Source: Rodentolepis nana (lineage: Eukaryota > Platyhelminthes > Cestoda > Cyclophyllidea > Hymenolepididae). Taken from it: 10,095 nucleotides of DNA. The position numbers were made by a program, and so were the translations under genes. The notes under the pieces were generated by a model. It worked only from the letters and a program-made list of their open reading frames with translations. It ran no database searches and was not told the origin of the DNA. Numbering within the stretch: the first letter of the stretch is position 1; the number at the start of each line of letters is the position of its first letter. The DNA lies in contig UZAE01002175.1 in the NCBI GenBank assembly GCA_900617975.1, forward strand, positions 1 to 10,095, given 5' to 3'. Shown piece by piece: positions 1 through 7,608 of this stretch.

Positions 1-303
1 AGTGCATCCCCGTGTGTATTGTGAGACTGAAGACAAGATGGTCCATTTTCTTGTCTGGCATGAAGTAGATCATCGCTTTATCCATCCTCACATTCTCCCA
101 TCTTTGAAGAGAAGATAATTATAACAGTGCAGAGTTGGCGAAATGAACACTGTTACTCACCACTTAATCAGTCATTGAGGGAACTTTACAATGAGTGAAA
201 ATATTCGAATCCGTGGAAAATAAAATTTACTTGAACTAGATAATTACTGTTTTGTTTCATCTTTTCAGTGATTTTTTTATAAAATTGGCATAGCAGAAGA
301 TTA
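1..303. other. Non-coding flank, nothing recognised
   Basis: AT-rich sequence without a usable reading frame, RNA gene or repeat that I can recognise. It runs up to the target-site duplication of the first SINE-like copy. It may be intergenic or intronic; the window gives no way to tell. Confidence 0.5.
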
Positions 304-316
304 TAAAATGTTTTAC

Positions 317-606
317 GGGGTTTGAAATAGACTCACCTCCACGTGGTGCACCCATGGAAACGTATACTTATGCGGCAAAAAGTCTATTAATCGGCAGTTG
401 ACTTCTGACTTCAAACTACCAAGACCCCACTGCATTTCATATTCGAATAATTTACGGTACTCACCTCACCTTATTTCTAACTTTTGTCCGTCTCTCTCTT
501 TTACGTCTGTGAGTCATTAGTCTGTCCCCCTCTCGACTTTTGCCACTTTGATGTTCCTCTTCCTTTCTGTAAAGCCCGAATGATAACGCCTGCCATTTGA
601 AATAAC
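317..606 (+). mobile_element. SINE-like retroposon, copy 1
   Basis: About 290 bp. It starts with GGGGTTTG and carries the family head (CTCACCTCCACGTGGTGCACCC), then the AAAAAGTCTATTA arm, a pyrimidine-rich middle (TCCGTCTCTCTCTTTTACGT), the GATGTTCCTC block, AAGCCCGAA, and a short AAATAA tail. A perfect 13 bp target-site duplication, TAAAATGTTTTAC, lies at 304-316 and 607-619. Compared with other copies it lacks most of the segment between AAGCCCGAA and ATGATAACG, so one arm of the 3' stem is lost. It has no coding capacity of its own. The duplication length and A-rich tail indicate target-primed reverse transcription by a partner LINE, which is inference from known SINE biology. The minus-strand reading frame at 461-673 overlaps this copy and is not a gene. 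Confidence 0.88.
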
Positions 607-619
607 TAAAATGTTTTAC

Positions 620-2020
620 TTTTATAGTTTCAAATATATGGTCTTTTGTGTTACTAATGTATAATAACTGCATATCGACACTTTAAGTTAAGGCAAATGT
701 AGAAATATGCATCAATTAGCAATTCCAGCTTTAAAAAGTTTGTATTTCTGGAAAAAAAGTAATGACCTTAAATAATTGCAATTCGGCAATTAATTAGTGA
801 AAAAAACTATTAGTATATTCGACACATCAATACTTACATCATTCAGTAGTGAGAAAGACGGATTTTGCACAATTAGGCCTCGCCATCTGTTAAATCGTGT
901 ACTTGCTTTTTTTACAATTGAAAATCGTCATGATTCCATCAAAATGTATAGTCGCTTGAACGATCAAGATGTGCTCACGATTCATAGGAAACATCGAAAA
1001 GTCGCTCATTTTAGAGATATCAAACGAAATATGTACCTATCTTGTGATTCCAGTTTGATCTCCTCCATTTGTCCTTGAACTATCTTCTTCCTCAAAGCAT
1101 AAGCTAATGAAACCTTTTTTTCAAATTGAACTAACCTTGAAACTTGATATTTAATATTTTCAAAGTTTTGTAAGAGAAAGATTAAACGCGTTCATATTTG
1201 TTGGATTGAATTTCTACCAGAATTTTGTCTTTTCTATTTAGGACACGATATCATTCACCCGAATGGTTGTAGAGCACGTAGTAAAAGGTCATAATAGTTA
1301 TACCATCTGATGACCTAGTATTCGGAGAAGGGTAATGTGCTCATGCACTATTAGCATAATCGTCACCTTGCGGGGTCAGTACTAAATTTTTTATCAGAAA
1401 GTCGTCAATTCGTGTGACTACAAGTGAGTGCTTCAAAACGATCTGATATGAAGTCAATTAAATGTCTTGGTGCGGAGGACAGACATCTGGTCTCATTCCT
1501 GCGAACTTCTAGACAGGATCACGTGAACACGTTGGATATTTTCCCGGAGGAGAGGGGGTGTGAGCAAATCGATTAGCATCTTAAATCTACTATAGCAATT
1601 TGCGATTGAAAACCCCATTCTATTGATAAAAGCGGCAAAGCACCACAAGATAATAAATAATTTAACACAAATTGGCTTTGGTTATCATGCAGCACAAGGA
1701 TGCTCTTTTATCTTGACCACACCAAAATACTTCACTCTTATTGGCCACCAAAGTGCAACACCCCTGCAACGTGATTATAATTCAGTTCAAGTTTTTGAGG
1801 CGATCAAAGAATTGGGATTAAGAAATATTGATAACTGTGATTGTCTGTTTTTAAGATATTTACTCAAAATTCCCATCTGAACTCTGGTGAACATAGCTAA
1901 ATAATGTGGAGGACCTTAATAGAAGCTAAAATCATGAAGGAAATGTGGGAGGTATCATATGGAAAGTCATATTTCCCGCCAAAATTCCACCTAGAATAAG
2001 ATATGCATAAAATGAAATTC
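620..2020. other. Non-coding interval, no supportable gene
   Basis: About 1.4 kb between retroposon copies 1 and 2. Two plus-strand open frames of 93 codons (797-1078) and 85 codons (1623-1880) exist, but they begin at GTG and TTG, lack signal peptides or recognisable domains, and have no convincing splice signals. I do not call them genes. A 7 bp stem (AGGTCAT at 1286-1292, ATGACCT at 1310-1316) is present and is within chance expectation. Confidence 0.5.
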
Positions 2021-2033
2021 ATATTTGATGAAC

Positions 2034-2336
2034 GGGTATCAGGTGCGTGATAGACTTACTTCCATGTGGAGCTTCCTGGGCAATATATACTCATATAGCA
2101 AACAAGTCTCTAAATCAAGAGTTAACTTCAAACTACCATGCTCCCACCATATGTCATATTCTACCACTTCCATAGTACTCGACTTACCTTTGTCTCTACA
2201 TTTATCTCTGTCTCCTTTACATCTGTCATTGAGTCATTGATGTTCCTCCCCACACCCCTCTCCCCCAACCTCTGAGAGTCTCGAAGTCAACTAAGGATCT
2301 AATGATAACTATCATAGGGCTTGCTATTTAATATAA
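2034..2336 (+). mobile_element. SINE-like retroposon, copy 2 (diverged)
   Basis: A more diverged family member. Recognisable blocks in order are GATAGACTTACTTCCATGTGG, CCTGGGCAATATATACTCATA, CTTCAAACTACCATG, TATGTCATATTC, CATAGTACTC, TTTACATCTGTCATTGAGTCA, TTGATGTTCCTCC, GAAGTCAACTAAGG and ATGATAACTATCATA, followed by an AT-rich tail. The flanks 2021-2033 and 2337-2349 match at 10 of 13 positions (ATATTTGATGAAC against ATATTTCCTGCAC), which fits an old, decayed duplication. The family E-box is mutated here to CATGTG. This is probably the oldest of the six copies. The 71-codon frame at 2025-2240 lies almost entirely inside it and is not a gene. Confidence 0.8.
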
Positions 2337-2365
2337 ATATTTCCTGCACAAATATTGCCTAAGAT

Positions 2366-2666
2366 TTAGTTATTAATTTATTTTAAAAAATGACAGGTCT
2401 TATGATAGGTCTCATTAGCCCGTTAGTTGACATCGGGCTTCACAGAGGGGAAGATGAACATCAAAGTGACAAAAAGTCGAGAGGGGGACAGAACAATGTT
2501 TCACAGATGTAAAAGAGATAGACAGACACAAAGGTAGAGAAAAGGTAAGTTAAGATGAGTACTGTAAAATTATTGGAATATGAAATGCCGGTAAATAGAC
2601 TTTTTTGCTTTATGAGTAAACATTGGCCAGGGTGCACCACGTGGAGGTAAGTCTATCGCACGCGCC
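2366..2666 (-). mobile_element. SINE-like retroposon, copy 3 (reverse)
   Basis: Family member in the opposite orientation, about 300 bp. Read on the plus strand it begins with the reversed A-rich tail (TTAGTTATTAATTTATTTTA), then TTATGATAGG, GTTGACATCGGGCTTCACAGA, GAGTACTGTA and TAGACTTTTTTGC, and ends with GGTGCACCACGTGGAGGTAA and GTCTATCGCAC. A perfect 14 bp duplication, ATATTGCCTAAGAT, flanks it at 2352-2365 and 2667-2680. It inserted two bases past the right duplication of copy 2, so the two lie tail-to-tail as an inverted pair. The plus strand carries a perfect consensus 5' splice site, GAG/GTAAGT, with the GT at 2647-2648. Confidence 0.9.
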
Positions 2667-2680
2667 ATATTGCCTAAGAT

Positions 2681-4300
2681 AAAAAAATTCATATATATTT
2701 GCAGATTTGATGAGTTTTCGATCTGTGGAAAATTTTCATCAGTGAAAAATCAATTAATTTCAAATGCATATGCAGCAAATGTCTGCCTATTTGTTTGTTT
2801 AAAATTGCATATTTATTTTCTTTAAGCACCAACCAACTAGTGACAGTTTGGTAGTTAGAAAAAACAATATGAATTCTTTTTTACTATTTTTAAAGTTCAA
2901 ACAAGAAACCGTGCATTTTTGGTGCCCAATAATCACTTGAGAAAAATCGGTTCAGCAGGAGCTTCGATGGTTAATAAATTAGAATAACTGAAATCTCCTT
3001 CATTGTGTGTCACTTTTTCCATCATATTAACTCTCTTATGACATTATTCTCTTCAACTTTTTCTCACTTTGTCATTTTTTTCATTCTCTAATGAGGAGGT
3101 GTTTTTTACAAATTTCCGAGAACGAAAACTAAATTTTAGTATATATTTTCATTTTACGCCAATCAGATAATTTCTCCCATTTAAGAGCCAATGAAATCAA
3201 AGTTTGAACAACTCACCTATCGCTCCGATCTTCTGTATAATCTTAGCTGTCCAAACTCACAACGCTAAGAGTTAAAGTGCAGAGTAGGTCATTTGATATT
3301 AATTGATACTTTAATTTTTTAAAGTTTTTTGGACATAATTTAAAAAACTACCTGTAGTTACACTTGTTTTAATGAACACTGGAAATAAGCATCGTTTTAT
3401 CGTTATGAGTATCTTAATTTACTACCTGCTATGACCTATGATATCCGGTAGGTAGGATAAATACCATGATGAGTGTGAGAAAGGATTTCAACTCGATCGA
3501 TTTTCATAATATTTGGAATATGATATATACTTTTTTGTTGAAATTTTGAAGACAACGTTCAAAATTACGACAGCCGCCAATATAATTTTATAAATCACTT
3601 GCCAACTACCTGAACCCCTACCCAAAAATGTTAACTTTAAATAAACTAATCATTAAATTTGTACAATTGTCAAACAGAAAATTGTGTCAACTAACTAACT
3701 ATATTGTTAAATTATTTATAATTCCCTCTTTAAATTATGTTCATGCAATTTTATAGGTCCATTGGATTTTCTCCCCTAAAATTCTTAAAATAAATTCAGG
3801 ATTTGAAAAGAATTGGATTAACTTTAAGAACCTTATTCCGCTACATTGCCTCTTTTTTATAGAGGATGACTTTTCCTTCTAATCGAATAAAGTTTTCACT
3901 TTTTCTGAACTTTTTTTTAGAAATTTTGTTTTCACGCATCTATTAAAATAGCTGATTATTTAATAAATATTCTTTTGGTGAAATAATAGAATTGGAAATT
4001 TTTTCTTCAACTAATAAGTTATTCCTGAAAATGTCATTTTCATCTCTTCATTTATTATTTTTCTACCTTTATTCGACTTTTAGGTCATTTGTATTTGTTT
4101 ATTTTTGCGACATATATTTTCTGTGAAACGACTCAAAACTGATCATATTCTGTAATTATGTGCAATTGTTTTAATGACTCGATTTAGGAACAATATTTTA
4201 TACGAAAATGCAAAGTTTATATACTTTTGATGTGTAATGAAAGCTAGTATGCTAATTTTGAGAAAATCAAGAAATTACTTTCAAGATTGCACTAACCCAT
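2681..4300. other. AT-rich non-coding interval upstream of the peptide exon
   Basis: About 1.6 kb of strongly AT-rich sequence with many T and A runs and no reading frame of note. It may be promoter or first intron of the peptide gene at 4586, because that exon is preceded by a splice acceptor and its upstream exon must lie somewhere on this side. I see no convincing exon, RNA gene or repeat copy here. Confidence 0.5.
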
Positions 4301-4507
4301 TTTATAAAAAAAACTTGAATTTTATTCCTCAATAAAATTTGTTTCGCAAATCCAGCTCATTCACATTCAGAGCTCGCTTATTCATGTGTAGCAATAATGA
4401 AAGCCTGTACGGCTTCAATTTTTTTTAAAAATAATAAGATAATAAAAAGGAAAAATTACAATTCTAGGAATGCGGTTTGTTTTTGCTTTGATGAAAGCTA
4501 GAAAAAT

Positions 4508-4561
4508 GTCCCATTGTTCCGCTGTTTCTATTTCATCCTTCTTTTTATCAATTTCTTTTAG
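4508..4561 (+). promoter_or_regulatory. Splice acceptor (polypyrimidine tract and AG)
   Basis: A pyrimidine-rich run containing TTTCATCCTTCTTTTTATC leads to TTTCTTTTAG, with the AG at 4560-4561. This is a good metazoan 3' splice site, 24 bases upstream of the start codon of the secreted-peptide frame. An intron ending in the 5' UTR just before a signal-peptide exon is a common layout for small secreted peptides. The matching donor is not identified; one strong candidate on the same strand lies in retroposon copy 3 at 2647. Confidence 0.65.
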
Positions 4562-4585
4562 GTTTATACCCAATTTGCCACCAGA

Positions 4586-4864
4586 ATGAACATTCTTCTC
4601 GTTATTTCCATACTGCTATGTACAATACTTCAAGTTAGTCAACCGATTTTAGCTGAAGACGCGGAAGAACTTCGCGATAAAATGAGAACGATCAACGAAA
4701 GGCTTAATTATCTCTCCACCAAAACTCCCAGGGAATTTTGCCGAACCAAAGTGAATTTATATCGCGATGAATGTGATCAATTCTGCGACAATGACGCTGA
4801 TTGCGAATACGAATGCTGGTCCGCATGGAAGTATGGGCAATTACTATGTCGACTATCTTACTAA
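4586..4864 (+). CDS. Small secreted six-cysteine peptide precursor, predicted helical hairpin
   Basis: Complete 92-residue frame in one exon, stop TAA at 4862-4864. The start has A at -3, the preferred Kozak base. Residues 1-23 form a signal peptide with a hydrophobic core (ILLVISILLCTIL) and a likely cut after PILA. Residues 24-48 are charged and helix-prone, with L29, M33, I36, L40 and L43 in 4-3-4-3 spacing, so a short coiled coil or propeptide; R49 could be a monobasic processing site. The C-terminal domain has C52, C63, C67, C73, C77 and C88, with symmetric spacing 11-4-6-4-11. Intervals of 4 and 11 put the cysteines on one helix face, so I infer two antiparallel helices joined at DNDAD with nested I-VI, II-V, III-IV disulfides. 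It acts outside the cell. I do not recognise the family; antimicrobial, pheromone-like, venom or parasite-effector roles are all possible. C12 lies in the signal peptide. No paralogue is visible in the window. Confidence 0.78.
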   Translation: MNILLVISILLCTILQVSQPILAEDAEELRDKMRTINERLNYLSTKTPREFCRTKVNLYRDECDQFCDNDADCEYECWSAWKYGQLLCRLSY

Positions 4865-4869
4865 TTAAA
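4864..4869 (+). terminator. Possible alternative polyadenylation hexamer ATTAAA
   Basis: ATTAAA overlaps the last base of the stop codon. It is the commonest variant of the animal poly(A) signal, but using it would leave almost no 3' UTR, so the cluster near 5202 is preferred. Confidence 0.25.
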
Positions 4870-4916
4870 GGAAATCGATAAACTGCTTTGTATCGGGCAA
4901 TTAGTACCATTGTCCT

Positions 4917-4979
4917 TACCCTCCCCACACACACACATCCCCACACCCCCCCCCTCCCACCCCACCTCTCTCTACCCAG
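4917..4979. repeat. C-rich/CA low-complexity tract
   Basis: A purine-poor stretch on the plus strand with a short CA microsatellite (ACACACACACA), a run of nine or more C, and CTCTCTC. It lies in the probable 3' UTR of the secreted-peptide gene, starting about 50 bp after the stop. The G-rich frame on its opposite strand (4704-4982) is a shadow of the real gene. The tract is likely length-polymorphic. Confidence 0.85.
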
Positions 4980-5201
4980 CATTTGTGTTCATCTTGGTTA
5001 ATAGAGTTAAGTTCAATTAAGCCTTCTTACCAACTCCCACGGCTGTTATACCAAACTATTTTAGACAAAATTTTCGTTAATATTTGCAATGTCAGCATGC
5101 CTATTACAGACAGTCCGTTTCGATTTATTAAAATTCATGTCAAGGAACTTGGTAAACAATTTTATTTAGCACTAAAAGCATGCATTTTACTTAATAACTG
5201 A

Positions 5202-5215
5202 AATAAATAAATAAA
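5202..5215 (+). terminator. AATAAA cluster, candidate poly(A) signal
   Basis: Three overlapping AATAAA hexamers occur within an AAAT microsatellite about 340 bp downstream of the peptide stop codon. They are the first canonical hexamers after that gene on the plus strand and would give a 3' UTR of about 350-370 bases. The same AAAT string is the tail of the retroposon family, and the preceding AAAGCATGCATTTT faintly resembles the family's AAAGCCCGCCATTT, so a decayed retroposon tail could have supplied the signal. Confidence 0.45.
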
Positions 5216-5235
5216 TAGGGCTTTTATTTAACGTC

Positions 5236-5886
5236 ATAGACAACAAAGAGACTGTCCCAAAGCAATCAGAAATTGCTTTCGATTTGAAGCAGACAATTAC
5301 TTATGAATAGGAGATACACTAGACGTCTGGGGCGTAACAATAGCTCACAATCCTGCATGCCACTTCAATCGCCTTCACAGCTATCATGGGAACTAATTTT
5401 ACCAGCACCTTAAAAGGCGCGACATCAGAACAGGCAAGTTTGTGGGGGGGGGGGGTGAAGGCGGGTTGCTATAGTGAGGCTATTTGAAAATACATACCGC
5501 TGCCATGCTATGACAACTGTTTTTATTGGATAAGCTGAGTTTTTCCCACCCTGCTCTCTCTCCAAGGTATAAAACCTTATTTAATAGTGAAAAGGAGAAG
5601 AGATTTCAAATTTTCTGTCCTTGCCACTTTTCATTTCAACATTGCTTTCAAGTGTTATGCTATTTTCTATAATTGATACTCTAGGCAAATGTTTTTTTCA
5701 ATTTCATTGGATGACCTTGAAGTGCGAGCAATGCTCTATAAAGTACGTATTCGAATATCCAAAGATAGGCATATAACAGGTGGGGTTCAATTTTGCCCAG
5801 CCATCGAGTGCGTCACTAATTGGATTCACCAAAGTTTTAGTACTAGTCAGTATCTTTTATGACTTGTAAAGGAGAAAACAGTGTTT
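5236..5886. other. Non-coding interval with poly-G run
   Basis: No supportable gene. It holds a run of 12 G at 5444-5455 and an isolated TATAAAA at 5568-5574 preceded by a CT-rich stretch. The TATA-like string has a plausible core-promoter look, but no coding frame or RNA gene follows before retroposon copy 4, so I do not call a promoter. Confidence 0.5.
5444..5455 (+). repeat. Poly-G run (12 bases)
   Basis: Twelve consecutive G within an otherwise AT-rich region, followed by TGAAGGCGGG. It is a low-complexity tract prone to length error in sequencing and to length polymorphism. Confidence 0.9.
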
Positions 5887-6016
5887 TACTTATTGATGAG
5901 GGGTGTGAGATAGACTTACCTCCACGTGGTGCACCCTGGGCAATGTCTATTCATACGGCAAAAAAGTCTATAAACCTGGCAGTTGAATTCTGACTTCAAA
6001 CTACCATGACCCGACT

Positions 6017-6222
6017 GTATGTCATATTCGACTACTTTCACAGTACTCACCTCATTGTATGTCATATTCGACTACTTTCACAGTACTCACCTCAACCGTA
6101 TGTCATATTCGACCCCTTCCACAGTACTCATCTTACCTCGACTATTTGTCATATTTGACCCCTTTCACAGTACTCATCTTACCTTGTCATATTCGACTAC
6201 TTTCACAGTACTCACCTCACCT
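6017..6222 (+). repeat. Tandem array, five units of about 40 bp, inside copy 4
   Basis: Units share the core GTCATATTCGAC..., then TTTCACAGTACTCA and CTCACC or CTTACC. Core starts are at 6021, 6061, 6102, 6148 and 6186, giving spacings of 40, 41, 46 and 38. The first two units are nearly identical; the third and fourth share a CCCC variant (TTCGACCCC, TTTGACCCC). Copies 1, 2, 3 and 5 carry only about one unit, so this is an expansion within one element. Confidence 0.9.
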
Positions 6223-6233
6223 TCTGTAACACT

Positions 6234-6390
6234 CTGCCTTTGTGTCTCTCTCTTTTACATCTATGAAACACTCTTCTGTTCCCCCCCCTGCCTTTGTGCC
6301 TGTCTCTTTTACATCTTTGAATCACTCACCTTCGTGTCTGTCTGTCCGTCTGTCTCTTTAACATCTTTAAATCACTCTTCTGTCCTCCCT
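6234..6390 (+). repeat. Tandem array, three units of about 50 bp, inside copy 4
   Basis: Pyrimidine-rich units containing TGTCTCTTT, then A(A)CATCTTTGAATCACTC and a run of TCTGT/C. ACATCT occurs at 6257, 6311 and 6361, giving spacings of 54 and 50. Other family members have a single unit (for example TTTACATCTGTAAATCACTC in copy 6). The last unit also holds a short TCTG/TCCG microsatellite. Confidence 0.82.
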
Positions 6391-6513
6391 CTCCACTTTA
6401 TCTCATTTTGATGTTCCTCCTTCCCTCTGTGAAGCCCGAAGTCAGCTAAGGGGCAAACGATAAGTGTCATAAAGCCCGCCATGTGAAATAAATAAATAAA
6501 TACTTATTGATGA

Positions 6514-7256
6514 TCAATTGAACACGTGGAATGGTGAATCATGGGACATTTGGCGCCGTTTTTTACTAAATTCGTAAATTTACTGCCTAATACTCCTTAG
6601 TTCAGGCTTCAAAGCTGTAGCGTTTCATGTGTTGTTCCAAGTTTTTTTAAAACAATCCTGTCACTACTATGCAATTACTGCTGAAAGCTGATTGGATAAA
6701 TTGCAAAATGTTAAGTGTCTCCTGTAAAGTGATGGCCTTTTAAAAGACGAGGAGACGACATCCGCTGACTAGACAGAAGAGAGATCTTTTCGTTCCAGGA
6801 AAATTATTTCAATTTTATCTTTTATTTCTCTAATATAACAACTTGTTTTCAACAATCAACAGATAACTATTGCTCATAAGCTCGTTTCATATAAGAGAAT
6901 ATATCATTTTAACGAGGAAATTCTTGGCTAAATCTGTGAAAATTTTCCCTTAACTAACAAATAACGTCATTAATTCGAGTCATACATCCATTGTTGATTA
7001 GATGCGTTCCATGAAGAGTATAGGAGCTTCGGAAATGGAGGTGGAATTCTAAGTGTTCAAATTTTGGTTCAATTTCCTCACCGGAAATTGTTTGTGTGCA
7101 AGGGAGAAAAATATATAAGTAATGAAAAATTGTGAGGGAAAAGTAATTTTTGAAATTATTAATTTTTGCTTAATCATGTCTCATTTCATCCTTGAGGACT
7201 TTTGGATCTTGTTATAGATGCTTAAAAGATAATCCAGTTTGTTTTTGAGGAAAAAA
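6514..7256. other. Non-coding interval, nothing recognised
   Basis: About 740 bp of AT-rich sequence between retroposon copies 4 and 5. I see no reading frame, RNA gene or repeat copy in it. Confidence 0.5.
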
Positions 7257-7549
7257 TAATTATTCATTTTAAATGTCAGGCTTTATGATAGTTATCATTT
7301 GCCCTTTAGTTGACTTCGGGCTTTACAGAGCGGAGGAACATTAAAGTGAGAAAAATTCGAGAAGGAAGACAGACGGACACGAATGCTCAAAAAGGGTAAG
7401 AAGAGTACTGTGATAGGGGTCGAGTATGACTTGTAGTAGACCATAATAGTTTGAAGTCATAAGTCAACTGACGGTTAATAGACTTTTTTGCCGTATGAGT
7501 ATACGTTGTCCAGGGTGCACCACGTGGAGGTAAGTCTATCGCACACCCC
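7257..7549 (-). mobile_element. SINE-like retroposon, copy 5 (reverse)
   Basis: Reverse-oriented member of about 290 bp. On the plus strand it begins with an AT-rich reversed tail, then TTTATGATAGTTATCATTTG, CCCTTTAGTTGACTTCGGGC, AGAGTACTGTGATAGGGG, GTTTGAAGTCATAAGTCAAC, AATAGACTTTTTTGCCGTAT and CAGGGTGCACCACGTGGAGG, ending TCGCACACCCC at 7549. The 5' end is exact by comparison with copies 4 and 6; the tail-side boundary is approximate. I see no clear target-site duplication: the A-rich strings GAGGAAAAAAT and ACAGAAAAATT on the two sides are too low in complexity to count. Its plus strand carries the GAG/GTAAGT splice-donor consensus, with the GT at 7530-7531. Confidence 0.87.
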
Positions 7550-7608
7550 ACAGAAAAATTTCACTTACCTTATCTAAAGCAAAAAAATTGCATGAATAAC
7601 TTAATAGT

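Larger units (their letters stand above)
5900..6500 (+). mobile_element. SINE-like retroposon, copy 4 (expanded, 601 bp)
   Basis: The best-preserved head in the window, starting GGGGTGTGAGATAGACTTAC and continuing through CCACGTGGTGCACCCTGGGC and CATACGGCAAAAAAGTCTAT. It ends with GATGTTCCTCC, AAGCCCGAAGTCAGCTAAGG, CATAAAGCCCGCCATGTG and an (AAAT)n tail at 6485-6500. A perfect 13 bp duplication, TACTTATTGATGA, flanks it at 5887-5899 and 6501-6513. It is about twice the length of its relatives because two internal blocks are tandemly repeated, at 6017-6222 and about 6234-6390. The 130-codon frame at 6019-6411 is a translation of these repeats, as its recurring SYSTTFTVL-type peptide shows, and is not a gene. 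The intact duplication and tail suggest a fairly recent insertion. Confidence 0.92.

Noticed and set aside
797..1078. 93-codon open frame on the plus strand
   Set aside because: Starts at GTG, has no in-frame ATG until about codon 50, no signal peptide or domain that I recognise, and no clear splice sites.
1307..1313. CTGATGA, the core motif of hammerhead ribozymes, beside a 7 bp stem (1286-1316)
   Set aside because: The required GAAA after stem II and the other helices are not there.
1623..1880. 85-codon open frame on the plus strand
   Set aside because: Starts at TTG. The composition is protein-like but there is no motif, promoter or splice support. It could be an exon, but nothing in the sequence proves it.
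4704..4982. 92-codon minus-strand frame
   Set aside because: Antisense shadow of the secreted-peptide gene plus the C-rich tract.
4983..5201. 72-codon plus-strand frame after the peptide gene
   Set aside because: Lies in the probable 3' UTR, with no domain, signal peptide or acceptor site of note.
5568..5574. TATAAAA as a promoter
   Set aside because: No gene or RNA follows, and such strings are common in AT-rich DNA.
6017..6222. Regular ~40 bp repeats resembling a CRISPR array
   Set aside because: The units are contiguous with no unique spacers, lie inside a retroposon with target duplications, and the context is eukaryotic.
6019..6411. 130-codon open frame, the longest in the window
   Set aside because: It lies inside retroposon copy 4 and translates its tandem repeats, giving a repeated SYSTTFTVL-type peptide. 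Open by repetition, not by selection.
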